Assembly: GCA_963513935.1 (NCBI GenBank)
Contig: OY740774.1
Coordinates: 88,616,385 to 88,680,384, forward strand
From: Aphrophora alni
Lineage: Eukaryota; Arthropoda; Insecta; Hemiptera; Aphrophoridae
Reading direction: 5' to 3'
Length of the DNA stretch: 64,000 nucleotides
A program made the position numbers and the translations under genes. This document shows, piece by piece, positions 10,762-22,388 of this stretch (positions within the stretch are counted from its first letter, which is position 1; each line of letters opens with the position of its first letter). The notes under the pieces were generated by a model. The model did no database searches. It was given only the letters and a program-made list of their open reading frames with translations, and was not told where the DNA came from.

Positions 10762-10862
10762 TAAAACACCTGATGATGGGACTTTGTTCCGAAACAGTTG
10801 ATGTGCGACAATAAACACAGAAGTAATTCCGCTTCCACTGTTGATGTCAAATAAAGTAAGTT
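10762..10862 (+). mobile_element. Penelope-like terminal remnant with hammerhead core
   Basis: CTGATGA (10,770-10,776), extra T, GGGA/TTCC stem II around CTTTG, GAAAC (10,791-10,795), then a downstream GCGACAATAAACACAG stretch like the tails after PLE hammerheads. The canonical core is intact, but stem III is not palindromic and stem I is unclear. Read as an old PLE end, family C. Confidence 0.45.
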
Positions 10863-11278
10863 TTTCTAGATATTAACATGACAGCAAGTTTTTTCGGATA
10901 CATTTTATTAAGGCAGTAATTTTTGAATGGGAAAAGTTAGGTAGCATAAAGGCAGCCTAGTTGACGGAGACGGTAGGTAGTCCACTACTACCCTTCTGCG
11001 AACCCCATAGTTTGGCATTACGAAAAACATTGTATTTTAATTACTAAAAACAAATTAATTCATTTTGTTGGATTTTTCAATTTATTTGTAATTGTCTGTA
11101 TTATTGCTAAAGATAGTTTGGCCTAATAACAACTTACTTTAATATGTCTTGACTATTTCAATTATTGTCTTTACCTGAAACAAAATTTTATTTTCAACCT
11201 ATTTTGTTCTAGAACATTTTTTTTTCTCTGGGACCTCATAAATATATTGGGGACACCTTCAGTATATTATTTATCAAC
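10863..11278. other. Unassigned region
   Basis: AT-rich, no recognisable feature. Confidence 0.45.
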
Positions 11279-11415
11279 ACAATATTGGTCAAAATCAAAC
11301 CTATCCTAACTTTTAACCTGACCTACGATATTTTAACACTGTAATGTTGGTCACAATACAGACCTACCCCAACACGATCATACGATATTTTTACGCGGCA
11401 ATGTTGGTCACACCT
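11279..11415. repeat. Degenerate ~62-bp tandem repeat
   Basis: Three successive, diverged units start with AATATTGGTCA, AATGTTGGTCACAATACAG and AATGTTGGTCACACC. The first two each end with a TACGATATTTT motif. An 88-codon plus-strand frame (11,344-11,610) starts inside it and is not recognised. A locally GC-richer patch follows (11,450-11,530). Confidence 0.6.
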
Positions 11416-11947
11416 CTTTACATGCGCGGTGACTTCAAATTAGTTCTATTGATTCAGACTGGCTGGCGCCCGCGGTCGCACTCAGTTGTGCTTGTGATTG
11501 AATTTATGTCGCTGCGCTCAGAATCTGTCTTTCATTTGCTCAAAACATCCATGACAGGTGAGTTGATAAGAAGAATATATCGATTCTTGGCATTTGTTTT
11601 GACAGATTGATTGTAAGGGTCTCAATCAATACGTATAGCCTATAATTGAATTAACTGACCCTTTTTTGTTGGTTAGGTTATCTAGGTCAGATTTAATGCT
11701 TTGTTGTTCTTACCCCCCCCCCCATCTGATCCGCATAGGTAAATAAACTGAGGTAATGTATTTAGAAAAAATGTGTTTTTAAACCAGATTTTAATAACTA
11801 ATTAATTTATAAATATTCTATATTAATTATAATTTTATATTTTTATAGACCTAGTAGAGTTAAAAGTTATGTGACAGGTAAAAAAAATCAATGTTTTTGT
11901 AGAAATATTCTTTTCCAGGTACTCAGAACGAAAAAAAAATTTTTTTT
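11416..11947. other. Unassigned region
   Basis: GC-richer first 120 bases, then AT-rich. A poly-C run is at 11,713-11,724. Nothing assignable. Confidence 0.4.
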
Positions 11948-12440
11948 TTCTAAAATATGTCCGTCTAACTGACGTCTGTGTAATACTCTACAGTCCAAAC
12001 AAATGGACCGATTTAATAATCAAATTTGGTAGTTGGGTACATAAGATCAAAACTTAACACCGGCTACATTTTTTCCCAAAGTTGACTTAAATGTAAACTC
12101 AAACAAAACGGATTTGTATTAAAAGAAGAAACTCAATTCGAAAAAAAAAATACTGGTTTATGAAGTTGTTATGAAAGAAATACTTTCTAGAAATTGATTT
12201 TACCGAGTTCAAATTTTGGTAAAATAGGGACAAAATCAGTTATTTTCTGTCGCCTAAGTATAATAATTTTTGGAATATCCGTCTGTCTAACGTATGTGAT
12301 ACGTATAACCCAAACGAGTGGACCGATTTTGATCAAATTTATTTTGTGGGCATATCTCAAAACATTATTAGGGTTCGAAGGTAAAATTAAGAACCCTAAT
12401 AACTTCACGCGTATGTCTGTAAGTCGCAACTAGTCTACAG
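11948..12440. repeat. Dispersed 'ACCGATTTT' repeat family, two units
   Basis: Two diverged copies of a module: a TATGTCCGTCTAAC or TATCCGTCTGTCTAACG start, then GGACCGATTT, ATCAAATTT and a GGGTACATA or GGGCATATC end (11,957-12,050 and 12,280-12,360). The same module occurs near 16.67, 26.19, 31.0, 52.3 and 61.0 kb. The overlapping 79-80 codon frames on both strands are products of the repeat. The class of element is unknown. Confidence 0.55.
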
Positions 12441-13149
12441 AAATAAGACGATAAATCCTATATATTTCAAACTTTGTATTTATATTCCCACATGTAGGAA
12501 AAATATAACCGTAACAAAAAATTACCTTGTATTTAGGAGGGGAAAACTATCGAGTTGAAAATTTTATTTTTGGAAATATTATGTGTGGCGTATCAATAAA
12601 ATTAGAAGTTATTCGGATTACGAATATGTATGTTTATTTGACGAAGAAATTAATATGTTGACACTAGGTAGTTTAAAAGATTTCAACTTTATAACAATAA
12701 CTGTATAAAGTCAGTGTATCCTTTAATAAGTCATGTGGTTTTAGTAGAAGCTTGAAATATTTATTTCATACTTCAAAATGTGGGAACAACCACCGTAAAA
12801 AATAAAATAAAATAAATAAATAATAAAAAAAAACTTTATAGTTGCCATTTTATCCGAGACTACTGGTCAGATAAAAATTGCAAACTTAAAAACATCCATT
12901 TCTATAACAATAAAATACCTAGTTTTTCAAAACCAGCTCTACCAATTTCGTTCAAAGTGTTGTGAAATAACCCTTGGAAGTCACTGTGTAAAATAGCAAG
13001 TATCAGAAAATGATTGTTTGAGAATAATTGGTAAAAGCAAAAAAAAAAGTCATTTAAAACTCTGTATCAAATCCAATTTACACATAGGATAAATAATATG
13101 CAGGGTATAATAATATTACATTAATATTATCCTTCGTATGACTTCGTTT
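12441..13149. other. Unassigned AT-rich region
   Basis: Includes a TTTTTCAAAACCAGCTCTAC segment (near 12,922) that recurs near 44,571, so part of it belongs to a dispersed repeat. No gene is seen. Confidence 0.45.
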
Positions 13150-13190
13150 ACGCGTTTCGGAACTATGCACCATTATCAGATATCTACTCG
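13144..13190 (-). ncRNA. Hammerhead-like relic
   Basis: Minus strand: CTGATAA, T, GG...CC, GAAAC, palindromic ACGCGT, then A. It resembles the other cores, but core position 8 is A without the compensating change, stem II is two pairs and stem I is not formed. Probably a dead copy. Confidence 0.35.
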
Positions 13191-13861
13191 CTCACAAGGC
13201 ATTAGACAAAAACAAAAGTTATTTTATAATGTATACATGATGGCAACAAGACGTACGGTGTGCAACTGGTAAATATTTAAACATTTCGAACTCTTCCAGT
13301 TCATGTAGAAGTGAATTGTATTGAAGTTTGTTTAGAAATTTGTATATTCTAACCACTGACAATGATGTGTGAAGTCAAAATTTGATTTTATATGAACCAC
13401 TTTTTTGAGTTGTATAACGCTGTAAAAATGTAGCGATACGGGACATTTATAGAAGAACGAATTCACGCGACCTATGATATCAATAATACCTTATTATTCT
13501 ATACTTGTGGCTTGGATACTATTTAACAATGTTTACATAGGACGAGTTTAGGCTTTATTTAATAGATACAATTATAAAAGGTGACCCTTCTACACCAATT
13601 TATCTCAGAATTACATTTGATTTTTCTTTCTCATGTCTTCTATTGATATTTTTTTAGTGATCACATTTTAATTTTTGGTTACGTATTTGGTTTTGTAGAT
13701 GTGTCTAAGAAAGTTAGTGCAATGTTTTAGCATATTTTGTTTTGAATGAGTTTCATTATATTTAATAATTACTCTACATTTAGTATTATTATTTTACTAC
13801 TTTAAATTACTAGACATTTATTACTTTAGATTCTCATATTTACATATAGACCACTGAATAA

Positions 13862-14155
13862 AGCTTTTTTACTGGATAAAAAACCTTCATACACGAAATT
13901 TGGTAGAAAGTTAGGTTTTTGAGTGGGGGGGGGGATATTACACTCCAGCTCACCGGCGGGTCCCCTTGGCGGAGTTCAAAGGTGGGGGAAAACAGTTTTT
14001 TGAACATATTAAAAAAAACTTTTTACCTCACCTTTTAACCCCTCAGGAATCATCAGTGGTGAGCTGGAGTGTCCGATTTTTCCCCATTGAAGTAAACCCA
14101 AAACCTAACTTTTCACCGAATTTCGTGTCTGTAGGATTTTTATCCAGATTTTTAC
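13862..14155. mobile_element. Foldback element
   Basis: Arms 13,862-13,954 and 14,058-14,155 are inverted copies. The outer parts carry ACACGAAATTTGGTAGAAAG and its complement. The inner parts hold a perfect 15-bp match, ACACTCCAGCTCACC against GGTGAGCTGGAGTGT. The loop is about 103 bp. A 91-codon plus-strand frame (13,966-14,241) crosses loop and right arm and is not recognised. Confidence 0.7.
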
Positions 14156-14236
14156 AAAATCTGCCCTTATTCAGTGGTATAATAGTAGGGTACAGAGAAA
14201 ATCATGTAATGGGCCCAAATTATAAGTGTCCTTGGT

Positions 14237-14620
14237 TTTAACTACGGACCCTAATAAAGAGAATTCAATGAAAATGCAATCCATCTTAAACTTAATTGTT
14301 TGCATCACATCTCACAAAAACTGATTTTAAAACTTATGCGCTACACATTTCTCATCGTGTTAAATTAAATTGTATGTGTCATACCAAAAACTATAATATA
14401 CGATTTCGCATTCCAAATTAATTATAAATCCAAATTTTTGTTTTTTTATTTATAGGCCACGGCTTGTTCAAGTAAAATTAAGAGGGGACATGCAAAATTA
14501 TCTGGCACCTTAATTTTGGTCTAGCGCCAACATATTAATTTGTTCGTCAAATAATGATACATATAATGTAGAATAACTTCTAGTTTTAATTCACACATAA
14601 TATTTTTATTTTTTATTTTC
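14237..14620. repeat. Dispersed repeat, copy 1 of a pair
   Basis: Diverged direct copy of 26,545-26,940. Shared landmarks in order: CCCTAATAAAG (CCTAATAAAG in copy 2), CATCACATCTCACAAAAA (ATCACATCTCACAAAAA in copy 2), ATTTGTTCGTCAAATAA (CTTTGTTCGTCAAATAA in copy 2) and AGAATAACTTCTAGTTTTA. Identity is roughly three quarters by eye. Confidence 0.75.
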
Positions 14621-15507
14621 AAAGTCGATAGTTTTTCTCCCTTAACTACACCAAAGGTCATTTCTTTTATTACCGCTATAATTTTCCTATATGTGAGACC
14701 ATACAAAGATAATAAATACAAAATTGAAATATTTAGGATTATCGTCTTGTCTGTGCAGACTAGTTGTAACTTAATGCCTGAGTATTCTTCTTTGTTTTTT
14801 TATGGAGGTTTTAACCGGGAGTTTAAACAACAAGGAATAATAGTTTTATATTATGTAACTTATTAGATGAACTCCACCATCTTTACCGTTTCAGATTGTT
14901 AACCCCCCCCCCCCGAGCTTCTCCCTCAGAAGGAGGTAAAGAAAGATATATTAAAAAAGTAAAGTCTATACCCCAACTAAAATTTAGTTTGGATTTTTTA
15001 TTTTAATTATCACTCAAAATAGATTTGGGACTGGGATTTATGATCACACTGTATACGCGCAGAAGAATTTCGTTCAAGTTTTATTTTCGTCTAAACGGTG
15101 GAGCTCGGAACAAAGATTTCAGTGATGTATCATATACGCCAAGGGCTTCCTGTTCCTTTGAAGCATGGTGTTTCCTTGTACAAAGTCTTTGATGCATATT
15201 AAGTGTTTCCCTACCCTCACACTTAAAATTTCCCCTTCAGAGGTTAGTTAGAGGACGAGTATTGTAACTTTGCACGCAACCCCTCCTCCTCCTCCAAGAG
15301 TAATGACTTTGTTAGTCTTTCACTGTTCGCAACGTTTGTATTCCTCCAAAGACGAAAGTTGCTGGTTGAAGAAATTTCGTTCATACAAACAGTGACGACT
15401 TGTGGATTTTTGAGACAAAAGAAAAATTAGAGGCACGACTAAAATGTTAACTAATGTAAGCTTATAACTTAATTTTAATATTCTTCACCTTACTGGAGAG
15501 CTTTTAA
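14621..15507. other. Unassigned region
   Basis: A poly-C run lies at 14,901-14,914. A GTTTAAACAACAAGG string near 14,821 resembles the family J edge. Nothing else is assignable. Confidence 0.4.
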
Positions 15508-15932
15508 ATAATAATATATTTGTTCTACTTACGTCTGCTCATCCAAAATTGTTTCAATGCATTACAGCCGTATCGACTATTTATTCAGCCATGGTCACAT
15601 GCGTTATTTTCGGTACTATATATAGTACTCAAATCACAGTACTCAAAGAGTACAGTTTTAATCACAGCCGGATACGGTCGATTATGTAAAGTTATTTCCG
15701 TATAAACTAAACAAGTGTTTTTTAAAAGAAATTTAAAATGTGTAAATAAATGTGTTAGTGTAATAAATGTGTGTCAAATACGTACTAATGTTTTAAATGA
15801 TTTTATAACAATTTTGACGATGTATCGAAAATAACGCATGTGACCATGGCTGAATAAATAGTCGAAAAGGCTGTAATGCATTGAAACAATTTTGGATGAG
15901 CAGACGTAAGTAGAACAAATATATTATTATAA
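15508..15932. mobile_element. Foldback element, ~105-bp arms
   Basis: Left arm 15,508-15,612 and right arm 15,826-15,932 are near-perfect inverted copies (landmarks ATTTGTTCTACTTACGTCTG and GCATGTGACCATGGCTGAAT). The loop is 213 bp and contains a smaller palindrome GGTACTATATATAGTACTC. Short frames on both strands are mirror products of the arms. No target-site duplication is certain. Confidence 0.8.
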
Positions 15933-17382
15933 CTTAAGAACCGCTTATCCGATTCCATACATTTTTTCCTAATGTAACGAATAGTTACTGAAAAGAAGGG
16001 AAATGGCCGACCTAACTTAAAGGTTATCTTAGCCACCACAGTTAGGCCCTCGGATCTCTACATTTATATATTATAACTTATCACTTTTAACCTCGTCGAA
16101 CCAACCATCACTAATTTAAGCTGCTGAAAAATATAATTTCCAAAATTTTCAACATATTTTGTGCAGTTTCTTAAAGTTTTAAGTGACAACATATATTTTG
16201 TAGTCGCAGAATTAGTATATGATTTAAATGCTAACTGGAACTGAATATTCTTTTTTTTTTAACCAGTTTAGTAGTTGCTAAGTTGTAACAATATTTTGCT
16301 AACGGTTAAGAGAAAATTCATTTTCTTCAGTATATTTTTGACGTTTTAGCAACAAGTTGATATCTATGAAAATTGTCATTTTACTATATTTAATTCGACG
16401 TATTTGTTTAAAAACAACACTCAATTTAAAAAAAGTATTGGATGTAATTATGTGTAATATGTTTTAATATCTATAACCTGGTGATATAGTTATGACGAAA
16501 CAGCTGTATTTACTTGATTTGACGTACAAAAAAATATATACAACTCTCAATATATATATTTGCAGCATTGGAAATAAAATTTGAAATATTACTCCACCCG
16601 CCAAACCAGACTCTTCCCCTCTAACGCAACTCATAGCTCACATTACACGAATTCAAAGCATTGTACATTTATAAACACGTCTGTTTGTCAGCGTATAACT
16701 CGAGAACCGTTAAACCGATTTTTATGCGTTTTTTCCCTATGTTGGTAAGTTATTGTATCAAGTTTAGTTTAATTTGGATTGATTCAAGCAATATACATTT
16801 TATCAAGTTGGTAGGCCTACATAATTGTAACGTTATTTTAGTTTGAAAGCTGCCACAGGATGACTCGGGAGAATAAACCTTTAAATAACACGCAATTATA
16901 AACCAATTGCCTATATAAAGATTTTCCGCCTTTCTCGAAAAAAAGATAAGTAAAGTAATAGTTATTGTTAATACTGTTGTAAAGGACTGTATATTAAAAT
17001 AATTGTTGTTTATAGGATGTCTATTTGTACGCTGGTTGTTATAAGGGAAAATGCGTCAGTAAATGACATGTTTATAGATATTCCTTTGTATGTTTGAAAC
17101 ATAATTATTAGCCCGTTTATCACATGCGTGAAACCGTAAATAGTATATAGCAATAATACATTTAAATATTAGTAATTACTAGTCATATGTGGTTTTAAAT
17201 TCACCGCCCATTATTTACGTCTGGAAAAATGGCTTGAACGAAAAGGGTTACTTTACGTACGTACCGTGTACGAGCAGAGACTGTACGAGTGTGCTCGAGA
17301 GACAGCAGGAACCAGTTGTTTTTCGGTGTTTTTTGTTTTTGTGGTTTTTACTGTTTTTCCTAAAAATGCACCCCCCCCCAAA
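15933..17382. other. Unassigned region with one 'ACCGATTTT' unit
   Basis: 16,668-16,775 has the dispersed module ACGTCTGTTTGTCAGCGTAT and AACCGATTTTTATGCG. The rest is AT-rich with no feature. Confidence 0.45.
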
Positions 17383-19490
17383 GTGCTCAATGTTTCTTAT
17401 TGTAGCAAAGCGTGGTTACGATACATGGACTTCTCGCCATCACACTTCTACGTTCGTTACGTCTCTGGTAAATTAATTATCCTTATATTAGTTCCCCTTA
17501 CGCCCCCCTCCCCCATAAGTGCTCAATGTTTCTTATGGTAGCAAAGCGTGGTTACGATACACGGACCTCTCGCCAGCACACTTCTACGTTCGTTACGTCT
17601 CTGGTAAATTAATTATCCTTATATTAGTTCCCCTTACGCCCCCCTCCCCCATAAGTGCTCAATGTTTCTTATGGTAGCAAAGCGTGGTTACGATACACGG
17701 ACCTCTCGCCAGCACACTTCTACGTTCGTTACGTCTCTGGTAAATTAATTATCCTTATATTAGTTCCCCTTACGCCCCCCTCCCCCATAAGTGCTCAATG
17801 TTTCTGATGGTAGCAAAGCGTGGATACGATACATGGACTTCTCGCCATCACACTTCTACGTTCGTTACGTCTCTGGTAAATTAATTATCCTTATATTAGT
17901 TCCCCTTACGCCCCCTCCCCCATAAGTGCTCAATGTTTCTGATGGTAGCAAAGCGTGGTTACGATACATGGACTTCTCGCCAGCACACTTCTACGTTCGT
18001 TACGTCTCTGGTAAATTAATTATCCTTATATTAGTTCCCCTTACGCCCCCCTCCCCCATTAGTGCTCAATGTTTCTTATGGTAGCAAAGCGTGGTTACGA
18101 TACACGGACTTCTCGCCCGCACACTTCTACGTTCGTTACGTCTCTGGTAAATTAATTATCCTTATATGAGTTCCCCTTACGCCCCCCCCATAAGTGCTCA
18201 ATGTTTCTTATGGTAGCAAAGCGTGGTTACGATACATGGACTTCTCGCCAGCACACTTCTACGTTCGTTACGTCTCTGGTAAATTAATTATCCTTATATG
18301 AGTTCCCCTTACGTCCCCCTTCCCCCATAAGTGCTCGATGTTTCTGATGGTAGCAAAGCGTGGTTACGATACACGGACCTCTCGCCAGCACACTTCTACG
18401 TTCGTTACGTCTCTGGTAAATTAATTATCCTTATATTAGTTCCCTTAACGTCCCTCCCTCATAAGTGCTCAATGTTTCTGATGGTAGCAAAGCGTGGTTA
18501 CGATACATGGACTTCTCGCCCGCACACTTCTACGTTCGTTACGTCTCTGGTAAATTAATTATCCTTATATTAGTTCCCTTAACGTCCCTCCCTCATAAGT
18601 GCTCGATGTTTCTGATGGTAGCAAAGCTTGGTTACGATACATGGACCTCTCGCCAGCACACTTCTACGTTCGTTACGTCTCTGGTAAATTAATTATCCTT
18701 ATATGAGTTCCCCTTACGTCCCCCTTCCCCCATAAGTGCTCGATGTTTCTGATGGTAGCAAAGCGTGGTTACGATACACGGACCTCTCGCCAGCACACTT
18801 CTACGTTCGTTACGTCTCTGGTAAATTAATTATCCTTATATTAGTTCCCTTAACGTCCCTCCCTCATAAGTGCTCAATGTTTCTGATGGTAGCAAAGCGT
18901 GGTTACGATACATGGACTTCTCGCCATCACACTTCTACGTTCGTTACGTCTCTGGTAAATTAATTATCCTTATATTAGTTCCCTTAACGTCCCTCCCTCA
19001 TAAGTGCTCGATGTTTCTGATGGTAGCAAAGCTTGGTTACGATACATGGACCTCTCGCCAGCACACTTCTACGTTCGTTACGTCTCTGGTAAATTAATTA
19101 TCCTTATATGAGTTCCCCTTACGTCCCCCTTCCCCCATAAGTGCTCGATGTTTCTGATGGTAGCAAAGCGTGGTTACGATACATGGACCTCTCGCCAGCA
19201 CACTTCTACGTTCGTTACGTCTCTGGTAAATTAATTATCCTTATATGAGTACCCCTTACGTCCCCCTTCCCCCATAAGTGCTCGATGTTTCTGATGGTAG
19301 CAAAGCGTGGTTACGATACATGGACTTCTCGCCAGCACACTTCTACGTTCGTTACGTCTCTGGTAAATTAATTATCCTTATATGAGTTCCCCTTACGTTC
19401 CCCCCCACAAGTACACAATGTTTCTTATGCTAGCAGAGCGTAGTTACGACCCACGGACTTGTAGGTTATGGACCCAGCACCCTTTCAAAA
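17383..19490. repeat. ~135-bp satellite array, 16 units
   Basis: Sixteen head-to-tail units start with GTGCTC at 17383, 17519, 17655, 17791, 17926, 18062, 18194, 18331, 18465, 18599, 18736, 18870, 19004, 19141 and 19278, with a degenerate last unit (GTACAC) at 19411. Period is 132-137 bp. Each unit has a C-rich linker, GGTAGCAAAGCGTGG, and CTACGTTCGTTACGTCTCTG. From 18331 the spacing 134-134-137 repeats, giving a 405-bp three-unit higher-order repeat. Open 75-codon frames are by-products. Confidence 0.97.
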
Positions 19491-19545
19491 TAATAGTAAT
19501 AATAATAATAATAATAATGATGATTTATATAATAATAATTTTATA
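19488..19545. repeat. (AAT)n-like microsatellite
   Basis: Runs of AATAATAAT with a few TGA interruptions, directly after the satellite. Confidence 0.85.
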
Positions 19546-21007
19546 TGCTACGCGTTTAAAAATCCAAGAATTGGTAGCTCCTCAATTAAACAATAAAATG
19601 TAAAGATATTTTTTTTCAACAAAAATCTGACCCCATCTTGAAATGTTAATTTCTTAGTTTTATGAACCTTCCATCTTATACAATTTATTATGCAAGCAAC
19701 TACGGCTATCTATCCATCAATATTGAATTGACACAGTTACGGTAATTGTCAACGGTTTTGTCAGGTTATTTCCCAACCGAATTCGACGTAACTAGGTTTT
19801 CCAATGGTGTTCTGAAAACTGTATTCAAATGTTACGAGCTTTTATCTTATGTAAACTAATAGAGAGATGAAATGAGGGAAAATAATTACACAAACGTTTT
19901 CATTCATCTACCCTCATAACCAAATGAATACGACACAAAATAATGGTTCGGTTGTTGTAAATATAAAGGTTTAAACCTACATTGCTTGTTTTCAGCCTAA
20001 GTTGTATTTGATTAAAGTTAAGATTTATTTCTGAACCGTAATAGTTTTTACTTCGGATTTTCAGTCATTATGCTTCATACTTCTATCAAATTTGAACGAA
20101 ATCGTTAAAGCTGATTTAGAGGAACGTGTTGAACGTGTTTTATTTTAACCCTGAGTCGATTTTTTATCGATAACTCATGCTCCGGCATTTTTGAAAAGTT
20201 CCAATACGTTTTGTTTGACTCCTTACAGGCTATAGCTTGGACAAAATTTTATCAAAATCGTTAGAGATGATTTTGAGTTTTTTATAGCACTCCACGTACC
20301 AAATTTTACTACCTAGTTGAGCGATCTTTGCTCTGTCAAAGTTATATTTATTTTTTATCCCAAATTTTCTCCTATACACACCATAACCAAGTACAGATAT
20401 TTAAGATTACTTTAGATCTATGTAGTTTTTTTCGAGAAGGAAGTAAAGTAAGTTATCAAGGAAAGTTATAATACATTGTCAATGAAGTTTACCCTCAAAA
20501 CAAATCATATAGCCTACGTTAATTATTTAACTGTTTCCAAATAACAACCTAAAGTGTTACTGTAAGGAACCTTAGTTAATATTTAAGGAATTACTGTAAT
20601 CGCAAACACCCTATCATTTAACATGTACCAACTTTTGAAACCATCCGACTTCATTAGAGAGAGGTTTCTGTGGCAATATTTAGTTTGTGGTTTGTTTATA
20701 TACAGTGATCAGTCATCACACTAAAATAAACAACAATTGAGTTTTGTATGATCCTCTTTGTTCTAGGCTGTTTTTAAATATAAGTTTCTTCTTTTAGATA
20801 CCAAGCTTTAAAAAAAAAGATTTAAAACATTTAATAATTAAATTTTATTTAAAAAATTTAATAACATGTAGTAAAAAGGTAGCGCTCTTGTGGCCATCCC
20901 TGTTAACACTCACTATTTCTTTCTTTTTTTTAAATATTTTTTTTATAGATTTTTATATTTCATTTCTCAGTGAATTCGAATGTTATTATATGTTAATGCA
21001 GTTAATT
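19546..21007. other. Unassigned AT-rich region
   Basis: Contains sequences like TTTGAACGAAATCGTTAAAG that resemble the 'ACCGATTTT' repeats. No gene or bounded element is recognised. Confidence 0.45.
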
Positions 21008-21228
21008 ATTACAGCTGATTCTTGTACCAACACTGAAAATCTTCCATCAGCTGTGCAATATATTTTTAATTGATACATTTTTTTTTGACCTATTATTGCC
21101 CTTAAACCAATTTCCCCAAAGATTAGATCACCTTCACCAATGGATTTCTCGACTCGAAAACATATAAAATCGTAATTTAATCACAATCGTTTTAGCCGTT
21201 TTTGAGGACGCGAGTATATATAGTAGGC
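21008..21228. repeat. Direct repeat left of the HHR pair
   Basis: Matches 21,654-21,893 in the same orientation. Shared landmarks are CCAACACTGAAAATC with CTTCCATCAG, ATTATTGCCCTTAAAC and GAAAACATATAAAA. Together the two copies bracket the two family A hammerhead copies. Confidence 0.75.
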
Positions 21229-21271
21229 CTATTACAAGCCAAAAACTGATTTATTGCTATTTTAATAGTAT

Positions 21272-21393
21272 AACAAACGCACAGAACACAATTCTCACAA
21301 AAAAATACGCCAAAGTATCAGACGCGTTTCAACGACAAGGTCGTCCTCTTCAGTGATACACGAGCTACACCAATCAAACTATAACTCAATATC
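21272..21393 (-). mobile_element. HHR-bearing fragment, family A, copy 2
   Basis: Minus-strand copy running from the ATTGAGTTATAGTTTGATTG region to GTTTGTTATACT. The hammerhead at 21,315-21,359 has intact GTATCA/TGATAC stem I, CTGAAGA, stem II, GAAAC and ACGCGT. Confidence 0.7.
21315..21359 (-). ncRNA. Type I hammerhead ribozyme
   Basis: Same layout as 1,421-1,465, with all invariant bases and both stem I strands preserved. GTC is the cleavage triplet. Likely the best preserved minus-strand copy. Confidence 0.75.
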
Positions 21394-21509
21394 ATCAGAT
21401 AATAATCTAACTTTTAACTTTAATTTATGTAGCAGGTTCAGCTCTGTTGACTTGAGTGCCATATTTATTTATTAAATGTTGAGCTTGACTTATGAGAAAA
21501 ATTATACTA

Positions 21510-21627
21510 TAACAAACACAGAACATAATTCTCACAAAAAATACGCCTAAGTATAAGACGCGTTTCAACGACAAGGTCGTCCTCTTCAGTGATACACGAG
21601 CTACACCAATCAAACTATAACTCAATG
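21510..21627 (-). mobile_element. HHR-bearing fragment, family A, copy 3
   Basis: Second minus-strand copy, spaced 238 bp from copy 2 and ending in the same ATTGAGTTATAG edge. Its other flank, TTGAGCTTGACTTATGAG, is also present beside the 28.2 kb copy. Confidence 0.7.
21551..21595 (-). ncRNA. Hammerhead ribozyme with one stem I mismatch
   Basis: Core, stem II, GAAAC and ACGCGT are intact. The 3' strand of stem I is TTATAC instead of TGATAC, breaking one pair. Confidence 0.65.
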
Positions 21628-21653
21628 ATGATATAATTATCCTATACTATTAA

Positions 21654-21893
21654 AAATTATTACACCTGATTATTGCACCAACACTGAAAATCTTCCATCA
21701 GATAAGTTATGTATTTTTAATGAACAAATTAAATTTTGTGTGTGCCTCATTATTGCCCTTAAACGAATTTTCCCAAAGATGGGACCTTCACTAATGGATT
21801 TATATACCCGAAAACATATAAAAACGTAAATTCATCAAAATCGTTAGAGCCGTTTTTGAGAACGCGATTACGAATATATATATTTATAGCTGT
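21654..21893. repeat. Direct repeat right of the HHR pair
   Basis: Partner of 21,008-21,228. It ends in a TCAAAATCGTTAGAGCCG segment related to the 'ACCGATTTT' modules. Confidence 0.75.
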
Positions 21894-22388
21894 CATATTG
21901 GAAACTGGTCGCCATTTTCCAAAAAAAGTTAGCAAAACAATTTTTAAATCTCTTGAAAAAGTAATGAAATTTCTCCATTTAAAGTTTTTCAAATGATCAG
22001 TAGTTAGTTTACGAGATTCTGAAAGTGGCCACGATAAAATGTTCGGCCAATATAGGCTAATGTTCAAACGTGGCGTAAGTCTATTCACAAAGGTAAATTT
22101 GTTACTAAATTTTTAAAACAGGGATAATTATTTTTGTTCACTTTATTTAATACATTCTGTACAGTGGAAGTGGAGGGGGAACTCTCGGGACATGCCTGCG
22201 TTGGAAATCTCTCTCTTGGGATATATGGTATAATATACTGAGTGGCGATAAACTATATGTCCCCCCCTCCATCTCTCTCTCACCCCCCACACACACATAC
22301 AGTTTTTCATATATTTGTATGTATCGATTAGTTCAAATCCTTCTAAAAATTAAAACAAAAATATTACATTTTAAGTTCGGTGTATATA
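21894..22388. other. Unassigned region
   Basis: Contains a CT-rich and (CA)n-like stretch at 22,261-22,300. A 109-codon minus-strand frame (21,759-22,088) is not recognised. Confidence 0.4.

Noticed and set aside
12187..12433. Overlapping 79-80 codon frames on both strands
   Set aside because: They lie within the dispersed 'ACCGATTTT' module, which recurs without frame conservation.
17266..19097. Several overlapping 75-95 codon plus-strand frames
   Set aside because: All come from the ~135-bp satellite units and repeat with them; not independent genes.
17383..19490. CRISPR array
   Set aside because: Units are contiguous without unique spacers, and the genome is eukaryotic; it is a satellite.
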